From Candidatus Gastranaerophilales bacterium (GTDB lineage Bacteria; Cyanobacteriota; Vampirovibrionia; Gastranaerophilales; Gastranaerophilaceae), in NCBI GenBank assembly GCA_944323955.1, contig CALUUK010000008.1:33570-97569 (forward strand): 64,000 bases of DNA, in the 5' to 3' direction. The notes beneath the pieces are model-generated. The model did not search any database. It was not told where the DNA came from and worked only from the letters and a program-made list of their open reading frames with translations. This document shows, in pieces, positions 37,190 through 46,225 of the stretch (its first letter is position 1; the number at the start of each line of letters is the position of its first letter). Both the position numbers and the translations under genes were made by a program.

Positions 37190-38731
37190 TTATTTTACTG
37201 AAAAAACGACAATTTCACCGGGTTTCAAAACAGCCGTATATTTTGATTTCATAAGGGTTCCGGAGTTAGCCGTCCTTACAAAAGTTATTTGGGATTTTTT
37301 TCTGATTTTTTGTATATTAACCTTAACATTTTCACTGTTTATAAGATTTCTGTTAAAAATTACCACTACAGAAGAGCCATTAAGCTCTCTTTGATAAGCA
37401 AAAATCTTTTCATTATTAGTTTCCAGAGGAATAAATTTCCCTTTTGTAATAATATCATTATGAGCATGCCTGAATTTCATTGCTGTTTTATGTTCATCAG
37501 ATAAAATTGAAGAATCACTGCCGGGACGGCGTGAAAAATTAAATATATCAATCTGTCCCTGATGTACATAATAGTACTCATCATCGGTATAGGTTTCATG
37601 TGCAAGTTTATTTGAATAATCATACATATAATCATCCGCTTGAAGAAAACCATCCACATAATAGGGATTTAAAGGCAATGTGGCATTAAGCCAAATTATC
37701 ATTTTCGAAAAAATTTCTCCTCCTATCAAGAGAGGACTTACTTCATCATGAGTTGCAAAACTTCCAATTACGGATTTTTTTTCATTATATTTTTTTAATA
37801 CTTTTTGTCTGTCTTTAACAGAAGAAGTTAAATCTTCCATAGTGTGCCAGTTCTTAAAATTAAAATAATCACCGTAATACCCGTCGAAGCCGGCATCTAA
37901 AAGTTTTTTATAATCGGTAAAATATGCTTTTTCCGAAGCAGGTTTTGTCCAGCACTCCGAGGCTTCGGCCAAAAACAGGAAACCTGACTTTTTACTTCTT
38001 GCATATCTTATTAATGCCCTCCAAAAGTCATACGGTTTTATTGTTGCCACATCAGCTCTTATACCGTCCGCGCCAAGACTTATCATGTAATCAACAAAAA
38101 GTTTATGAAGTATAAATATATCTGAATGAACTATTTCTTTTTCATTTGCCGCAACATTAAAAAGTCTTACATCAAGCCAATCTGCCGGAACAAAAGTATT
38201 TCCGTCTTCATCCAAAACAAATAAATCAGGATTATTAATAAATAAATCATAAGAACCGCAGCTCGGAAGATCAACAATAACTCTTATATTACGTTTATGA
38301 CACTCATCAATAAATTTCTTTGCCTGCTCTCTGGGGGATAAATCACTTTTTTCATCAACCAATTGAAGATTAATGCTGTGAAAATCAGAAATTGCATATA
38401 AAGAACCGGCTGTTCCCAGTGCTTTTATTTTTCCCACCGGTGTTACAGGCAAAAGATGAACCGTATTAATTCCCAAGTCCTTTAATTCATCCAGTCTTTC
38501 TATAGCATTTATAAAAGTGCCTGATGTCTCGCCGTCATAGAAGTCTATAATATCATTTCCGTTAATATCGTTAGCGTTAAACGTCCTTATGTTAAGAGCA
38601 TAAATTACGGCATTGTTATTTTGGAACAGTTCTCTTAAATCAGTTTTATTTGTGTTGTGAGTCTTTGCCGTAACGGAACCGGTAAACATCAGGAGTACAA
38701 ACAAAGCAATAAACAGTTTTTTCGAAAACAT
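37190..38731 (-). CDS. Exported GH13 alpha-amylase-family protein
   Basis: A 513-residue secreted glycoside hydrolase of family 13. Signal peptide MFSKKLFIALFVLLMFTGSVTA. The (beta/alpha)8 barrel begins NNAVIYALNIRTFN. Region II GIRADVA supplies the nucleophile Asp (about 225), FLAEASE the acid/base Glu (about 254), and FATHDE the third Asp (about 327), so the catalytic triad is intact. Region I normally reads DxVxNH but here is VIVDLPSCGS, lacking the Asn-His pair that lines the -1 subsite. A C-terminal beta domain (about 440-513) is present. The start is ATG 38731, with GGGAGGG right before it. It probably acts on alpha-glucans in the periplasm or outside; the exact substrate is uncertain. 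Confidence 0.85.
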   Translation of the reverse strand: MFSKKLFIALFVLLMFTGSVTAKTHNTNKTDLRELFQNNNAVIYALNIRTFNANDINGNDIIDFYDGETSGTFINAIERLDELKDLGINTVHLLPVTPVGKIKALGTAGSLYAISDFHSINLQLVDEKSDLSPREQAKKFIDECHKRNIRVIVDLPSCGSYDLFINNPDLFVLDEDGNTFVPADWLDVRLFNVAANEKEIVHSDIFILHKLFVDYMISLGADGIRADVATIKPYDFWRALIRYARSKKSGFLFLAEASECWTKPASEKAYFTDYKKLLDAGFDGYYGDYFNFKNWHTMEDLTSSVKDRQKVLKKYNEKKSVIGSFATHDEVSPLLIGGEIFSKMIIWLNATLPLNPYYVDGFLQADDYMYDYSNKLAHETYTDDEYYYVHQGQIDIFNFSRRPGSDSSILSDEHKTAMKFRHAHNDIITKGKFIPLETNNEKIFAYQRELNGSSVVVIFNRNLINSENVKVNIQKIRKKSQITFVRTANSGTLMKSKYTAVLKPGEIVVFSVK

Positions 38732-38758
38732 AAACTTCCCTCCCGTCAAATATATTAT

Positions 38759-38787
38759 ATGACATATTATTATCTTTGTCTTATAAT
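38759..38787 (+). promoter_or_regulatory. Promoter of the pheS-hisF unit
   Basis: ATGACA (38759-38764, one mismatch to TTGACA), 17-bp spacer, perfect TATAAT (38782-38787), 36 bp before the pheS ATG. Confidence 0.6.
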
Positions 38788-38822
38788 TTTTTTATACGAA
38801 GGATTTACATTAAGAGGCTTTT

Positions 38823-39857
38823 ATGAAAGAAAAACTTGAACGTATATTGGAAGATGCATCAGCAGAAATAAATAAAGCATTATCAATACAGGATTTGGAA
38901 AATGTAAAACTTAATTACCTGAGCAGAAAAGGCGAACTTAATTCCATAAAAAAGAATTTAAAAGATTTATCAGACGAAGATAAAAGAATAGTAGGCGCTC
39001 TTGCCAATACTGTATCAAATCAACTTTATGAATTAATATCAAAAAAGAATGAAGAACTTTACAGAGTTGAATTAAACAGAAAACTTGAAAAAGAAAAAAT
39101 AGATATAACGCTTCCTTCTGATTTTAGACCGCAAGGAAAAGTTCATCCTCTTACAAATACAATCAATGAAATCGTCGAAATATTTCAGGGAATGGGTTTT
39201 TCTGTTATGCCGTCAGAATTTAGTCCCGAAGTTGAAACAGAATATATAAATTTTGATATGCTCAATTTTCCGCCGGATCATCCTGCAAAAGATATGCAAG
39301 ATACGTTTTATACAAAAGTTGCACCAAATGTCATTTTAAGAAGTCAGACTTCCGGTGCACAAATAAGACAAATGCTAAACCAAAAACCTCCGGTAAGAGT
39401 TATATCTCCCGGCCGTGTATACAGATGTGAATCAGTAAGCGCAAGAAAAAATAACCTTTTTCACCAGATAGAAGGTCTTCTTGTTGATACAAATATAACA
39501 TTTGGCGATTTAAAAGGTATTCTTAATGAATTTGTAAGAATATACTTCGGCGCAAATCGTCCCACTCGTTTTAGGGCAAGTTATTTTCCGTTCACGGAAC
39601 CCAGTGCGGAAGTGGATGTACAATGTATTATGTGCGGAGGGAAAGGCTGCAGAACATGCAGCGGTACCGGCTGGCTGGAAGTTTTAGGTTCAGGCATGGT
39701 GCATGCCAACGTACTAAAAAATGTCGGTATTGATCCTGAAGTTTATTCGGGTTTTGCCTTCGGTATGGGTGTTGAAAGACTTACAATGCTTAAATATGCA
39801 ATTAACGATATAAGACTTTTCTTTAATAACGATATCAGATTTTTAAACCAATTTTAA
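38823..39857 (+). CDS. pheS: Phenylalanyl-tRNA synthetase alpha subunit
   Basis: The catalytic class II subunit of the alpha2beta2 PheRS. An N-terminal coiled coil (about 1-85) is followed by HPLTNTINEIVEIFQGMGF, then EFSPEVETEYINFDMLNFPPDHPA with its conserved aromatic and acidic residues. VYRCESVSARKNNLFHQIEGLLVD contains motif 2, and FGMGVERLTMLKY is motif 3. The length of 344 is typical. The beta subunit gene pheT, usually adjacent, is not here; hisF follows 3 bp later instead. Confidence 0.95.
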   Translation: MKEKLERILEDASAEINKALSIQDLENVKLNYLSRKGELNSIKKNLKDLSDEDKRIVGALANTVSNQLYELISKKNEELYRVELNRKLEKEKIDITLPSDFRPQGKVHPLTNTINEIVEIFQGMGFSVMPSEFSPEVETEYINFDMLNFPPDHPAKDMQDTFYTKVAPNVILRSQTSGAQIRQMLNQKPPVRVISPGRVYRCESVSARKNNLFHQIEGLLVDTNITFGDLKGILNEFVRIYFGANRPTRFRASYFPFTEPSAEVDVQCIMCGGKGCRTCSGTGWLEVLGSGMVHANVLKNVGIDPEVYSGFAFGMGVERLTMLKYAINDIRLFFNNDIRFLNQF

Positions 39858-39860
39858 ACT

Positions 39861-40619
39861 ATGCTCGCAAAAAGAATAATACCCTGTCTTGATGTAAAAG
39901 ACGGACAAACAGTAAAAGGAATAAATTTTGAAAATCTCCGATATGCAGGAGATCCTGTCAGTTTGGCAAAGAAATATTCTGATGAAGGAGCAGATGAACT
40001 TGTATTTCTTGATATAACCGCTACAAACGAGGGAAGGAAAACAACCGTAAAAATGGTTGAAAAAGTGGCACAGCAAGTTTTTATCCCTTTTACGGTAGGG
40101 GGCGGAATAAAATCAATTGAAGATATGAAAGTTTTGCTTTCCGCAGGAGCCGATAAAATTGCAATCAATTCTGCTGCGGTTAAAAATCCTGACTTAATAA
40201 ACAGCTCTTCAAAATATTTCGGTTCACAGTGTATTGTTGTTGCAGTTGACGCAAAGCGGGCAGATAATGATTTTTATGTTCATATTAATGCCGGCAAACT
40301 TAATACGGGAATAAAACTTTTAGACTGGATTAAAGAAGCCGAAAAAAGAGGTGCGGGAGAAATCCTATTAACATCTATGGATGCAGATGGTACACAAAAC
40401 GGGTTTGATATAGAAATGACAAAACTTGCAGCATTAAATTTAAATATACCCGTTATTGCCTCCGGCGGAGCAGGCGCAAATATAACACACTTCGTTGATG
40501 TATTTAAACTTTCGGGCGCGGATGCAGCACTTGCCGCTTCAATTTTTCACTTTAATACACTTCCTGTTCCGTCATTAAAAAAATCGTTAAGACAAAATGA
40601 TATTGAGGTAAGGCTGTGA
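39861..40619 (+). CDS. hisF: Imidazole glycerol phosphate synthase cyclase subunit
   Basis: A TIM-barrel enzyme of histidine biosynthesis: converts PRFAR plus ammonia to IGP and AICAR with His[20 protein letters not shown] contains the catalytic Asp11-type residue, and [17 protein letters not shown] the second catalytic Asp. [11 protein letters not shown] and VIASGGAGA bind phosphate. No other his gene is nearby, so the pathway genes appear scattered. It overlaps the next gene by 4 bp (GTGA). Confidence 0.95.
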   Translation: MLAKRIIPCLDVKDGQTVKGINFENLRYAGDPVSLAKKYSDEGADELVFLDITATNEGRKTTVKMVEKVAQQVFIPFTVGGGIKSIEDMKVLLSAGADKIAINSAAVKNPDLINSSSKYFGSQCIVVAVDAKRADNDFYVHINAGKLNTGIKLLDWIKEAEKRGAGEILLTSMDADGTQNGFDIEMTKLAALNLNIPVIASGGAGANITHFVDVFKLSGADAALAASIFHFNTLPVPSLKKSLRQNDIEVRL

Positions 40620-41206
40620 AAAATACTGTACAATTTGACCCGGGAATAGGTGGTTTGGCTATTAACCTTGCAGATTCTATAAATGAAATATATTCCCGAT
40701 TAATGTCTTTTCAAACTATTCATCAAAAAAGAGCAAGATTTAAACTCTGTTCATCTAAAATTACAAGTTACATAAAAAATAACATAGCTTTTTATCTGGG
40801 ATGTCTGCTCTGGGCATATTTATTAGTAAAGGATAATATTGACAATCCTAAAGAAATTGAAGGAAATATTTTCTCCGAACTTTCCCAAGAGCAAATTCAA
40901 AGTTATGATTATATGATGCAAGTAAATTTTCTTGAGAATTATTTCGAAAGTTATGAAAGAGATATGCTGTATTATACGGGGAAAAAGATTCTTATTCCCG
41001 ATTTATGGAAGAATATTTTAAGTATATACAGTGAATTTTTAAAATTGAATAATGGTTTTGTTAACACAAAAAAGACAAATGATATTATTCTTCCCGATAA
41101 ATTAAAAAATGCAAATTTTGAATTTGATATAAAAAAGAAAATTGAAGAGGCAATCGTTAACAAAAACCTTGAAATATTACTAAATATAGATAATTTAGCA
41201 CTTTAA
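40616..41206 (+). CDS. Uncharacterised 196-residue protein
   Basis: No family recognised. It begins with GTG at 40616, four bases inside hisF, so it is probably translated by coupling. It is mostly helical, Lys/Ile/Asn-rich and without clear membrane segments, except a weak hydrophobic stretch [15 protein letters not shown] (about 60-74). The body has many Tyr and acidic residues ([27 protein letters not shown]). Nothing in the sequence ties it to histidine synthesis. Confidence 0.6.
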   Translation: MKNTVQFDPGIGGLAINLADSINEIYSRLMSFQTIHQKRARFKLCSSKITSYIKNNIAFYLGCLLWAYLLVKDNIDNPKEIEGNIFSELSQEQIQSYDYMMQVNFLENYFESYERDMLYYTGKKILIPDLWKNILSIYSEFLKLNNGFVNTKKTNDIILPDKLKNANFEFDIKKKIEEAIVNKNLEILLNIDNLAL

Positions 41207-41255
41207 TCTTGATAAGATTTCATTTTTTTTATATTCTGAATATGTATACTAATAC

Positions 41256-42227
41256 ATGCCCGCTATGGAAGAAAATCAAAACATACCATTTGAGCATCTG
41301 GCAGAAAGATGTGACATAGTAAATTCCGATAATCCAAAAAGTTCGATAGATAATATTTCGGCACTGAGCAAAGATTATCCGAGTGAATATCTGGTTTTAA
41401 TCTATAATTATTTTTTTGAGATTTCAAATTCTTATGAAATTTTAATGTTTTTATTAAACAAAATTGATAAATACAAAGACAAATCAAGCAGAACAATCCT
41501 GATTGATTCGCTTTTGATGAAAAGCAAGCTGGCGCAGAGAATTACTGATAGTGATAATTTGACCAGATTACGGGTCAACATAACAAAAGTACTTGCAAAC
41601 ACAAAAGATGCGCAGGCAGTTTATCCTTTATTGTACTGCCTGAATAATAAAGATGAAAATTACAAAATAAAATTATCCTGCGCTGAAGCATTAGGAAAAA
41701 TCGGAGACAAATATGCCGTTCTTCCTTTAATGAATATATTGGAAGATGATTCCGAACAATCGGTATATGTAAAAGAATCGGCAGTATCAGCTTTGGGTAT
41801 GATAGGAGATGAAAAAGCGGTAGATTCTCTTGTTTCTATTCTTGAAAGCAAAAAGGGCTTTCTTGATAAATTTACATTTTTAAAAGAAAGAGCACTCGAG
41901 GCACTGAATAAACTTAATTTTAAAGCAGAGAAAGTTCGCTCGGCACTTATAAAATCATTAAGGGATGAATCACCGCAGGTAAGAATTAATGCAATTGAAG
42001 TACTAATGAATTCAGAAGATCCACAAGCAGAAAAACTTATAAGAGGTATGCTTGAAGATAATAACCGGGAAGTTGTACAAAACGCGGTTATTGCCCTTTA
42101 TAATATGATTGGAGACAGCATTCTTAACGAGATTTTAAGAGATGAAACGGCAACGGATTTCGCAAAAATAGAAGCATTAAAACTGCAGGAAGATTTAAAC
42201 GAATATGAAGAAGATGAATATGAGTAA
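41256..42227 (+). CDS. HEAT-repeat (PBS-lyase-like) protein
   Basis: 323 residues with at least four HEAT/phycobilisome-lyase-type repeats from about residue 105: IKLSCAEALGKIGDKYAVLPLMNIL, VKESAVSALGMIGDEKAVDSLVSIL, RINAIEVLMNSEDPQAEKLIRGML, VQNAVIALYNMIGDSILNEIL. Such solenoids mediate protein contacts. The lyase-like repeat type is especially common in Cyanobacteria, though this protein need have no lyase function. The N-terminal 90 residues are a separate helical region. It shares 8 bp with queC. A second Met at 41265 is an alternative start. Confidence 0.8.
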   Translation: MPAMEENQNIPFEHLAERCDIVNSDNPKSSIDNISALSKDYPSEYLVLIYNYFFEISNSYEILMFLLNKIDKYKDKSSRTILIDSLLMKSKLAQRITDSDNLTRLRVNITKVLANTKDAQAVYPLLYCLNNKDENYKIKLSCAEALGKIGDKYAVLPLMNILEDDSEQSVYVKESAVSALGMIGDEKAVDSLVSILESKKGFLDKFTFLKERALEALNKLNFKAEKVRSALIKSLRDESPQVRINAIEVLMNSEDPQAEKLIRGMLEDNNREVVQNAVIALYNMIGDSILNEILRDETATDFAKIEALKLQEDLNEYEEDEYE

Positions 42228-42912
42228 TTTGCAAAAAAAAGGAATAATACTTCTTTCGGGAGGATTGGATTCTGTTGTAAGTCTTGCCGTTTTAAAGGAA
42301 GAAATAAATATTAAACTTGCACTTACATTTAATTACGGACAAAAGTCATTTGAAAATGAACTTGCCGCATCAAAAAGAATTGCAGACTTTTATAATTTGG
42401 AACATGAGGTTATTAATCTTGACTGGTTATATAAAATTTCATCATCCTCACTGACAACAAATTCAAAACTGCCTACAGTCAAACAAGAAGACCTTGATAA
42501 TATTAAAGAAACAAAAAAAAGTGCCAATTCGGTATGGGTTCCAAACAGAAATGCTCTTTTCATAAATATTGCGGCATGTTTTGCCGACAGTAAAAACTAT
42601 ACACATATAGTAATAGGAGCTAATAAAGAAGAAGCAAGGACATTCAAAGATAATTCAAATGAATTTATTGAAGCAATAAATCAATCACTTAAATATTCAA
42701 CAAACAATGTTCCCAGTGTAATTGCACCTTTAGCGGATTTTGACAAAGTACAAATTGTAAAAAAGGGAATAGAACATAAAATACCTTTTCAATATTTATA
42801 CAGCTGTTATTCAAACGGCGAAAAACAGTGCGGAGAATGCGAATCTTGCTTGAGATTAAAACGAGCACTGGAATTAAATAACAGGTATGATATAATTTCA
42901 AATATATTTTAA
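42220..42912 (+). CDS. queC: 7-cyano-7-deazaguanine (preQ0) synthase
   Basis: ATP-dependent conversion of 7-carboxy-7-deazaguanine to preQ0 in queuosine synthesis. IILLSGGLDSVVSLAVLKEE is the PP-loop, VWVPNRNALFINIAA is the conserved WVPNRN motif, and CGECESCLRLKRAL carries the zinc Cys set. I prefer ATG 42220 (MSNLQKKGIILLSGG), with GAAGAAGA six bases upstream and an 8-bp overlap with the HEAT gene; ATG 42205 and 42214 are also in frame. It pairs with queH at 18.8 kb in the same pathway. Confidence 0.95.
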   Translation: MSNLQKKGIILLSGGLDSVVSLAVLKEEINIKLALTFNYGQKSFENELAASKRIADFYNLEHEVINLDWLYKISSSSLTTNSKLPTVKQEDLDNIKETKKSANSVWVPNRNALFINIAACFADSKNYTHIVIGANKEEARTFKDNSNEFIEAINQSLKYSTNNVPSVIAPLADFDKVQIVKKGIEHKIPFQYLYSCYSNGEKQCGECESCLRLKRALELNNRYDIISNIF

Positions 42913-42926
42913 CGGGGGTTAGTATA

Positions 42927-43490
42927 TTGGAAACACTATTTATTGATAAAGAAATAAAATATACGGGCAAGGAACTTGCTCCTCATTGGATATATAAAAA
43001 TTTTCACATAATGGGTAATGCTATAGTATCTTTTATAGGTGAGTGTGAAGTCAATCTGAATCATATGGTCGACATTGAAGATGTCATAAACAATGAACCC
43101 ATATACAGTAAATGCATGCTCAGTTTTATTGAAGAAAACTTTAATACATCACTTGAAGAAATGGTATACAAACAAAGGCTTCTTGTCACATTGACAAAAG
43201 AACTTATAGAAAAAAAATCACCCGATATAAAAGTGATAAGAAACGGTGATGATCTATATATAAATAATAAGAAGCTGTCAGTATCAATAGCAACGAAATC
43301 TATAACATCCTGCCTGATTCATTTCGGGTTGAATATTGATGCAAAAGGCGCTCCTGTCAATGCTGCAGACCTAACAGCAGATGCGAAGATAAATAACATT
43401 GAAGAATTTGCAAAAGAACTCATGACAATGTACAGTAATGAAACATCGGACATAATTCTTGCAGCATCCAAAGTAAGAGGAGTAATATAA
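42927..43490 (+). CDS. DUF366 family protein
   Basis: 187 residues matching the DUF366 pattern: IKYTGKELAPHWIYKNF near the start, AIVSFIGECEV, and a C-terminal IATKSITSCLIHFGLNIDAKGAPV. Biochemical role unknown. It starts with TTG at 42927, eight bases after GGGGG, since no upstream ATG exists and the conserved IDKEIKYTG would otherwise be lost. Position between queC (14 bp) and a SPOR gene (0 bp) suggests co-expression with preQ0 synthesis. Confidence 0.8.
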   Translation: METLFIDKEIKYTGKELAPHWIYKNFHIMGNAIVSFIGECEVNLNHMVDIEDVINNEPIYSKCMLSFIEENFNTSLEEMVYKQRLLVTLTKELIEKKSPDIKVIRNGDDLYINNKKLSVSIATKSITSCLIHFGLNIDAKGAPVNAADLTADAKINNIEEFAKELMTMYSNETSDIILAASKVRGVI

Positions 43491-44204
43491 ATGCCTGAAG
43501 GAAAAAAATCCCCAATAAGAAGAAAAAGAAAAAAACAGAAAAACGGTTTAGGCTATATTCTGCTATTTACCGTAGTATTCCTGTTTGCACTTTGGGGGCT
43601 TTCATACATTGTACAATCATACTCTCCCGATGTAGATGTTGAAATCGGAAATAATGAATCTTTAATGCTGAATGAAACCGATACGGAAATAAAAACAGTT
43701 GATGAAAGACTTAAATGGATAAAAATGGAAGATGAACTTCCCACTGTATCAATAAAATCATCAAAAGAAGATGATAAAAAATATGACAGCACAAGTTCAA
43801 AAAAACAAGAATCTGCAGAGCAAAACAGAATGGAATCTTTCTTTAAAAATAAACAAGAAGATGATGTTGTAAGAAAAAATATACAGCAGCAAAATGAAGA
43901 AACAAATAAACAAAGATTGGATTTTAGAATTAAAAATATTCAAAATATACCGTCAGTACCTTCTATGCCTAAAGAGACATTAATTTCAAAAGTATATGTC
44001 GGAAAATTTTCAAATGTTGAAGAAGCAATAGCCACACAAAACAAAATTGCGGCACATGAGCCTGATACGGTACCTTTTATAAAATTAATTAACGGTAAAT
44101 ACGTTGTACAAATAGGATCCTTTTCAGATAAAGAAAAGGCCGTTGCGCTTGCAGAAAGAATGAATTCAAAAGGATATAGCGCCAGAGTTGTTACGGTAAA
44201 ATAA
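43491..44204 (+). CDS. SPOR-domain membrane protein
   Basis: A bitopic envelope protein: basic cytosolic N-terminus (RRKRKKQKN), one membrane helix (YILLFTVVFLFALWGLSYIV, about 22-41) and a long charged, probably disordered linker (about 45-160). A SPOR domain follows (KVYVGKFSNVEEAIATQNKI...YVVQIGSFSDKEKAVALAERM, about 163-237), which binds glycan strands stripped of stem peptides at division sites. It fits with the amidase encoded at 1.1 kb, an enzyme that makes such strands. It follows the DUF366 stop with no gap. Confidence 0.88.
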   Translation: MPEGKKSPIRRKRKKQKNGLGYILLFTVVFLFALWGLSYIVQSYSPDVDVEIGNNESLMLNETDTEIKTVDERLKWIKMEDELPTVSIKSSKEDDKKYDSTSSKKQESAEQNRMESFFKNKQEDDVVRKNIQQQNEETNKQRLDFRIKNIQNIPSVPSMPKETLISKVYVGKFSNVEEAIATQNKIAAHEPDTVPFIKLINGKYVVQIGSFSDKEKAVALAERMNSKGYSARVVTVK

Positions 44205-44212
44205 AAAGAAAA

Positions 44213-44231
44213 GCGGTCTTTTAAAGACCGC
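44213..44231. terminator. Terminator between SPOR gene and convergent 44.3-kb gene
   Basis: GCGGTCTT (44213-44220) pairs with AAGACCGC (44224-44231). The A-rich left flank gives a T tract on the minus strand, so it is strongest for the leftward gene; rightward it has only a weak T tail. Confidence 0.7.
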
Positions 44232-44289
44232 CTATTTCTGTGTTTGTGGTATTTGTTAGTTATAATTCGGTTAGTTACATTGTTTTTAA

Positions 44290-44808
44290 TTATGCTACAC
44301 CGTCGTATTTTGGTGTTGATCTTTCTATTGCTTTTGCCTCTGCCTGCTCGGTTGCTTCAAGTTGTTTTTCTGCCGCAGATAGTTTTGTTTCTATTCTTTT
44401 TTGCTGCATATCCAATTGATTTTCCATTGCATCAATTTTCTTTGAATATTGCTGGGCATATTCTGTACCAACTGACTGATTTAACATTTCCGCTATAGCA
44501 GCGGCATATGCTTCACTGTTATTTTCTTCCATTGCCACAGAACCTATACTTCCGATAGTGCTTGCAGCACCGCCTTCATCATCTGATGTATTAATGAAAG
44601 CATCATAACTTGTTAAGAACTCGCCGTAATTGTTAAAGTTTGTCGGATCACTTGCCAGTTCCTCCGCCGTAACTTTCCCGTCCGCAATATTTGCCGAGAA
44701 GTTCAGCATTTTTTGTTTTTGCTCCATAATATTGTCCAATTGGGACTGGAGTGTAAAAACAAGATTTGTTAAATAAATCTTTTTCCTGCAAAAAAGTCCG
44801 TATGCCAT
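44290..44808 (-). CDS. Uncharacterised coiled-coil protein with shared upstream motif
   Basis: 172 residues, no family recognised, no classical signal peptide. The N-terminus MAYGLFCRKKIYLTNLVFTLQ is mildly hydrophobic. Residues about 20-60 and 115-165 are predicted coiled coil (MENQLDMQQKRIETKLSAAE followed by more of the same). The middle is Ser/Gly/Asp-rich (TSDDEGGAASTIGSIGS). It is monocistronic and convergent with the SPOR gene. The upstream region carries a weaker copy of the motif shared with the genes at 51.0 and 59.9 kb. Confidence 0.65.
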   Translation of the reverse strand: MAYGLFCRKKIYLTNLVFTLQSQLDNIMEQKQKMLNFSANIADGKVTAEELASDPTNFNNYGEFLTSYDAFINTSDDEGGAASTIGSIGSVAMEENNSEAYAAAIAEMLNQSVGTEYAQQYSKKIDAMENQLDMQQKRIETKLSAAEKQLEATEQAEAKAIERSTPKYDGVA

Positions 44809-44850
44809 AACTAACCTACCCTTTTCTAAATATTTTAACTAACCCACACT

Positions 44851-44883
44851 TATATAAAAACATTTGTAAAACGTGAATTGCTC
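44851..44883 (-). promoter_or_regulatory. Shared upstream motif, weaker copy (site C)
   Basis: On the minus strand GAGCAATT (44883-44876), then AAATGTTTTTATATA (44865-44851). The distance from the G-block to ATGTTTTT is 20 bases, as at the 59.9-kb site. The third block seen at the two other sites is missing. It lies 43 bp upstream of the coiled-coil gene. The 269-bp gap 44809-45077 holds nothing else I can name; it is very AT-rich. Confidence 0.4.
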
Positions 44884-45077
44884 AAACATTGTAATAATTT
44901 TATTTTCAGAGAAAAATATTGATAAACACCAATAAAGACAGGTATTTTGGCAATTTTTAACCGGAATTCTTTATATATTGGCGAATTACATACGAAATAT
45001 TAAATATATTTAACATATATATTACTTATATAAATTTTTCTTTTTATAATGTTAAGTTTTCGTAACATTTTAGAAAA

Positions 45078-46190
45078 TTATATCTTTTCACACTTTTGTT
45101 TATATAGCAAAAATCCAATAATACCAAGAACAATGTTAGGAAGATTAGCCGCAAAGAAGGCAGGAATAGTTAAATTATAACCGAGAGACATTGAAAAAGC
45201 TCTTATAATATAGTAACAGAAAATAATTCCGATACAAAAAACAAATCCTCTGTTGTGTCTGACCCTTGGAGGAGTTATTGCAAGAGGCACACCCAAAATT
45301 ACAAAAACAACCGTCGTTATTGGCAGAGCAATTTTATCCCAGAAACGAACCTTATATTTTGCAAGTACCTCGGGAGAGAGTGTGTCACTGCCCTTTAAAT
45401 AAGGCATAAGATTAATAAAGTTGAAATCCGAACCGTCATTTTTTTTATCTAATTGTTTTTGAATATCACTTCCGAAATCAATAATTGTTTTTTCTATCCA
45501 TGAAGTATTAAGAGTTTTTCCTGTTCTTGAAATAGTATAGACTGAAGCATCATCAAATTGCCAGCCTTCAATCACGGAAGTACCGGTCTTTGCCTGCAGA
45601 ATCTGAATTTTATCCTTATCGGACAAATCAAGAATAGAAACGTTTGAAAACATCTTATCTTCGCACTTTTCTACATAGAAAAGTCTTTTCAGATAATTTC
45701 CTTCTTTCAGCTCCTTCATTGTAAAATTGCGTTTTCCTTCAGGAATATTACGCTGAACGATTGCGTATAGAGCAAGTGTTTTTGATTGTGAAGTAGTTAT
45801 AGGAACAATCGTTTCGTTAATAAAAAACGTAACGAGCGCCATCAAGACAGCAAATAGAAATACCGGACGGGATATTCTTTTTATACTGACAGAACATGCT
45901 TTTAATATGGTGATTTCCGACTGAAGGCACATTTTATTAATTGTCATTACGGTAGAAAATAAAACGCTCATAGGAATTGTCATAACAATAACGTAAGGCA
46001 GATTTAAAAGTATTATCATAAATGCAATTTTAACGGGCATTCCGTACATAGAAATCTGTTTTATCAATGAAATGAAAGTATCAGATGCAAAAATAATTGA
46101 AGTAAAAACAACAACACCAAGAATAAAGACTTCTATGATTTGCTTTAGTATATATTTATCAAGAGTTTTTATATCGAGAAAAGATTTCAT
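45078..46190 (-). CDS. LptF/LptG (YjgP/YjgQ) family LPS export permease
   Basis: A 370-residue membrane subunit of the Lpt ABC transporter that extracts LPS from the inner membrane. Three helices at each end (LGVVVFTSIIFASDTFISLI; IAFMIILLNLPYVIVMTIPM; FLFAVLMALVTFFINE; and ALPITTVVFVILGVPLAI, FVFCIGIIFCYYIIRAFS, LPNIVLGIIGFLLY) flank a periplasmic beta-jellyroll (about 140-270). It is a single permease gene, so like Cyanobacteria it may form a homodimer. LptB is not in the window. Confidence 0.9.
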   Translation of the reverse strand: MKSFLDIKTLDKYILKQIIEVFILGVVVFTSIIFASDTFISLIKQISMYGMPVKIAFMIILLNLPYVIVMTIPMSVLFSTVMTINKMCLQSEITILKACSVSIKRISRPVFLFAVLMALVTFFINETIVPITTSQSKTLALYAIVQRNIPEGKRNFTMKELKEGNYLKRLFYVEKCEDKMFSNVSILDLSDKDKIQILQAKTGTSVIEGWQFDDASVYTISRTGKTLNTSWIEKTIIDFGSDIQKQLDKKNDGSDFNFINLMPYLKGSDTLSPEVLAKYKVRFWDKIALPITTVVFVILGVPLAITPPRVRHNRGFVFCIGIIFCYYIIRAFSMSLGYNLTIPAFFAANLPNIVLGIIGFLLYKQKCEKI

Positions 46191-46225
46191 ACTTAGATTT
46201 TAAAACAAAAACTTACTTTTTCCAA

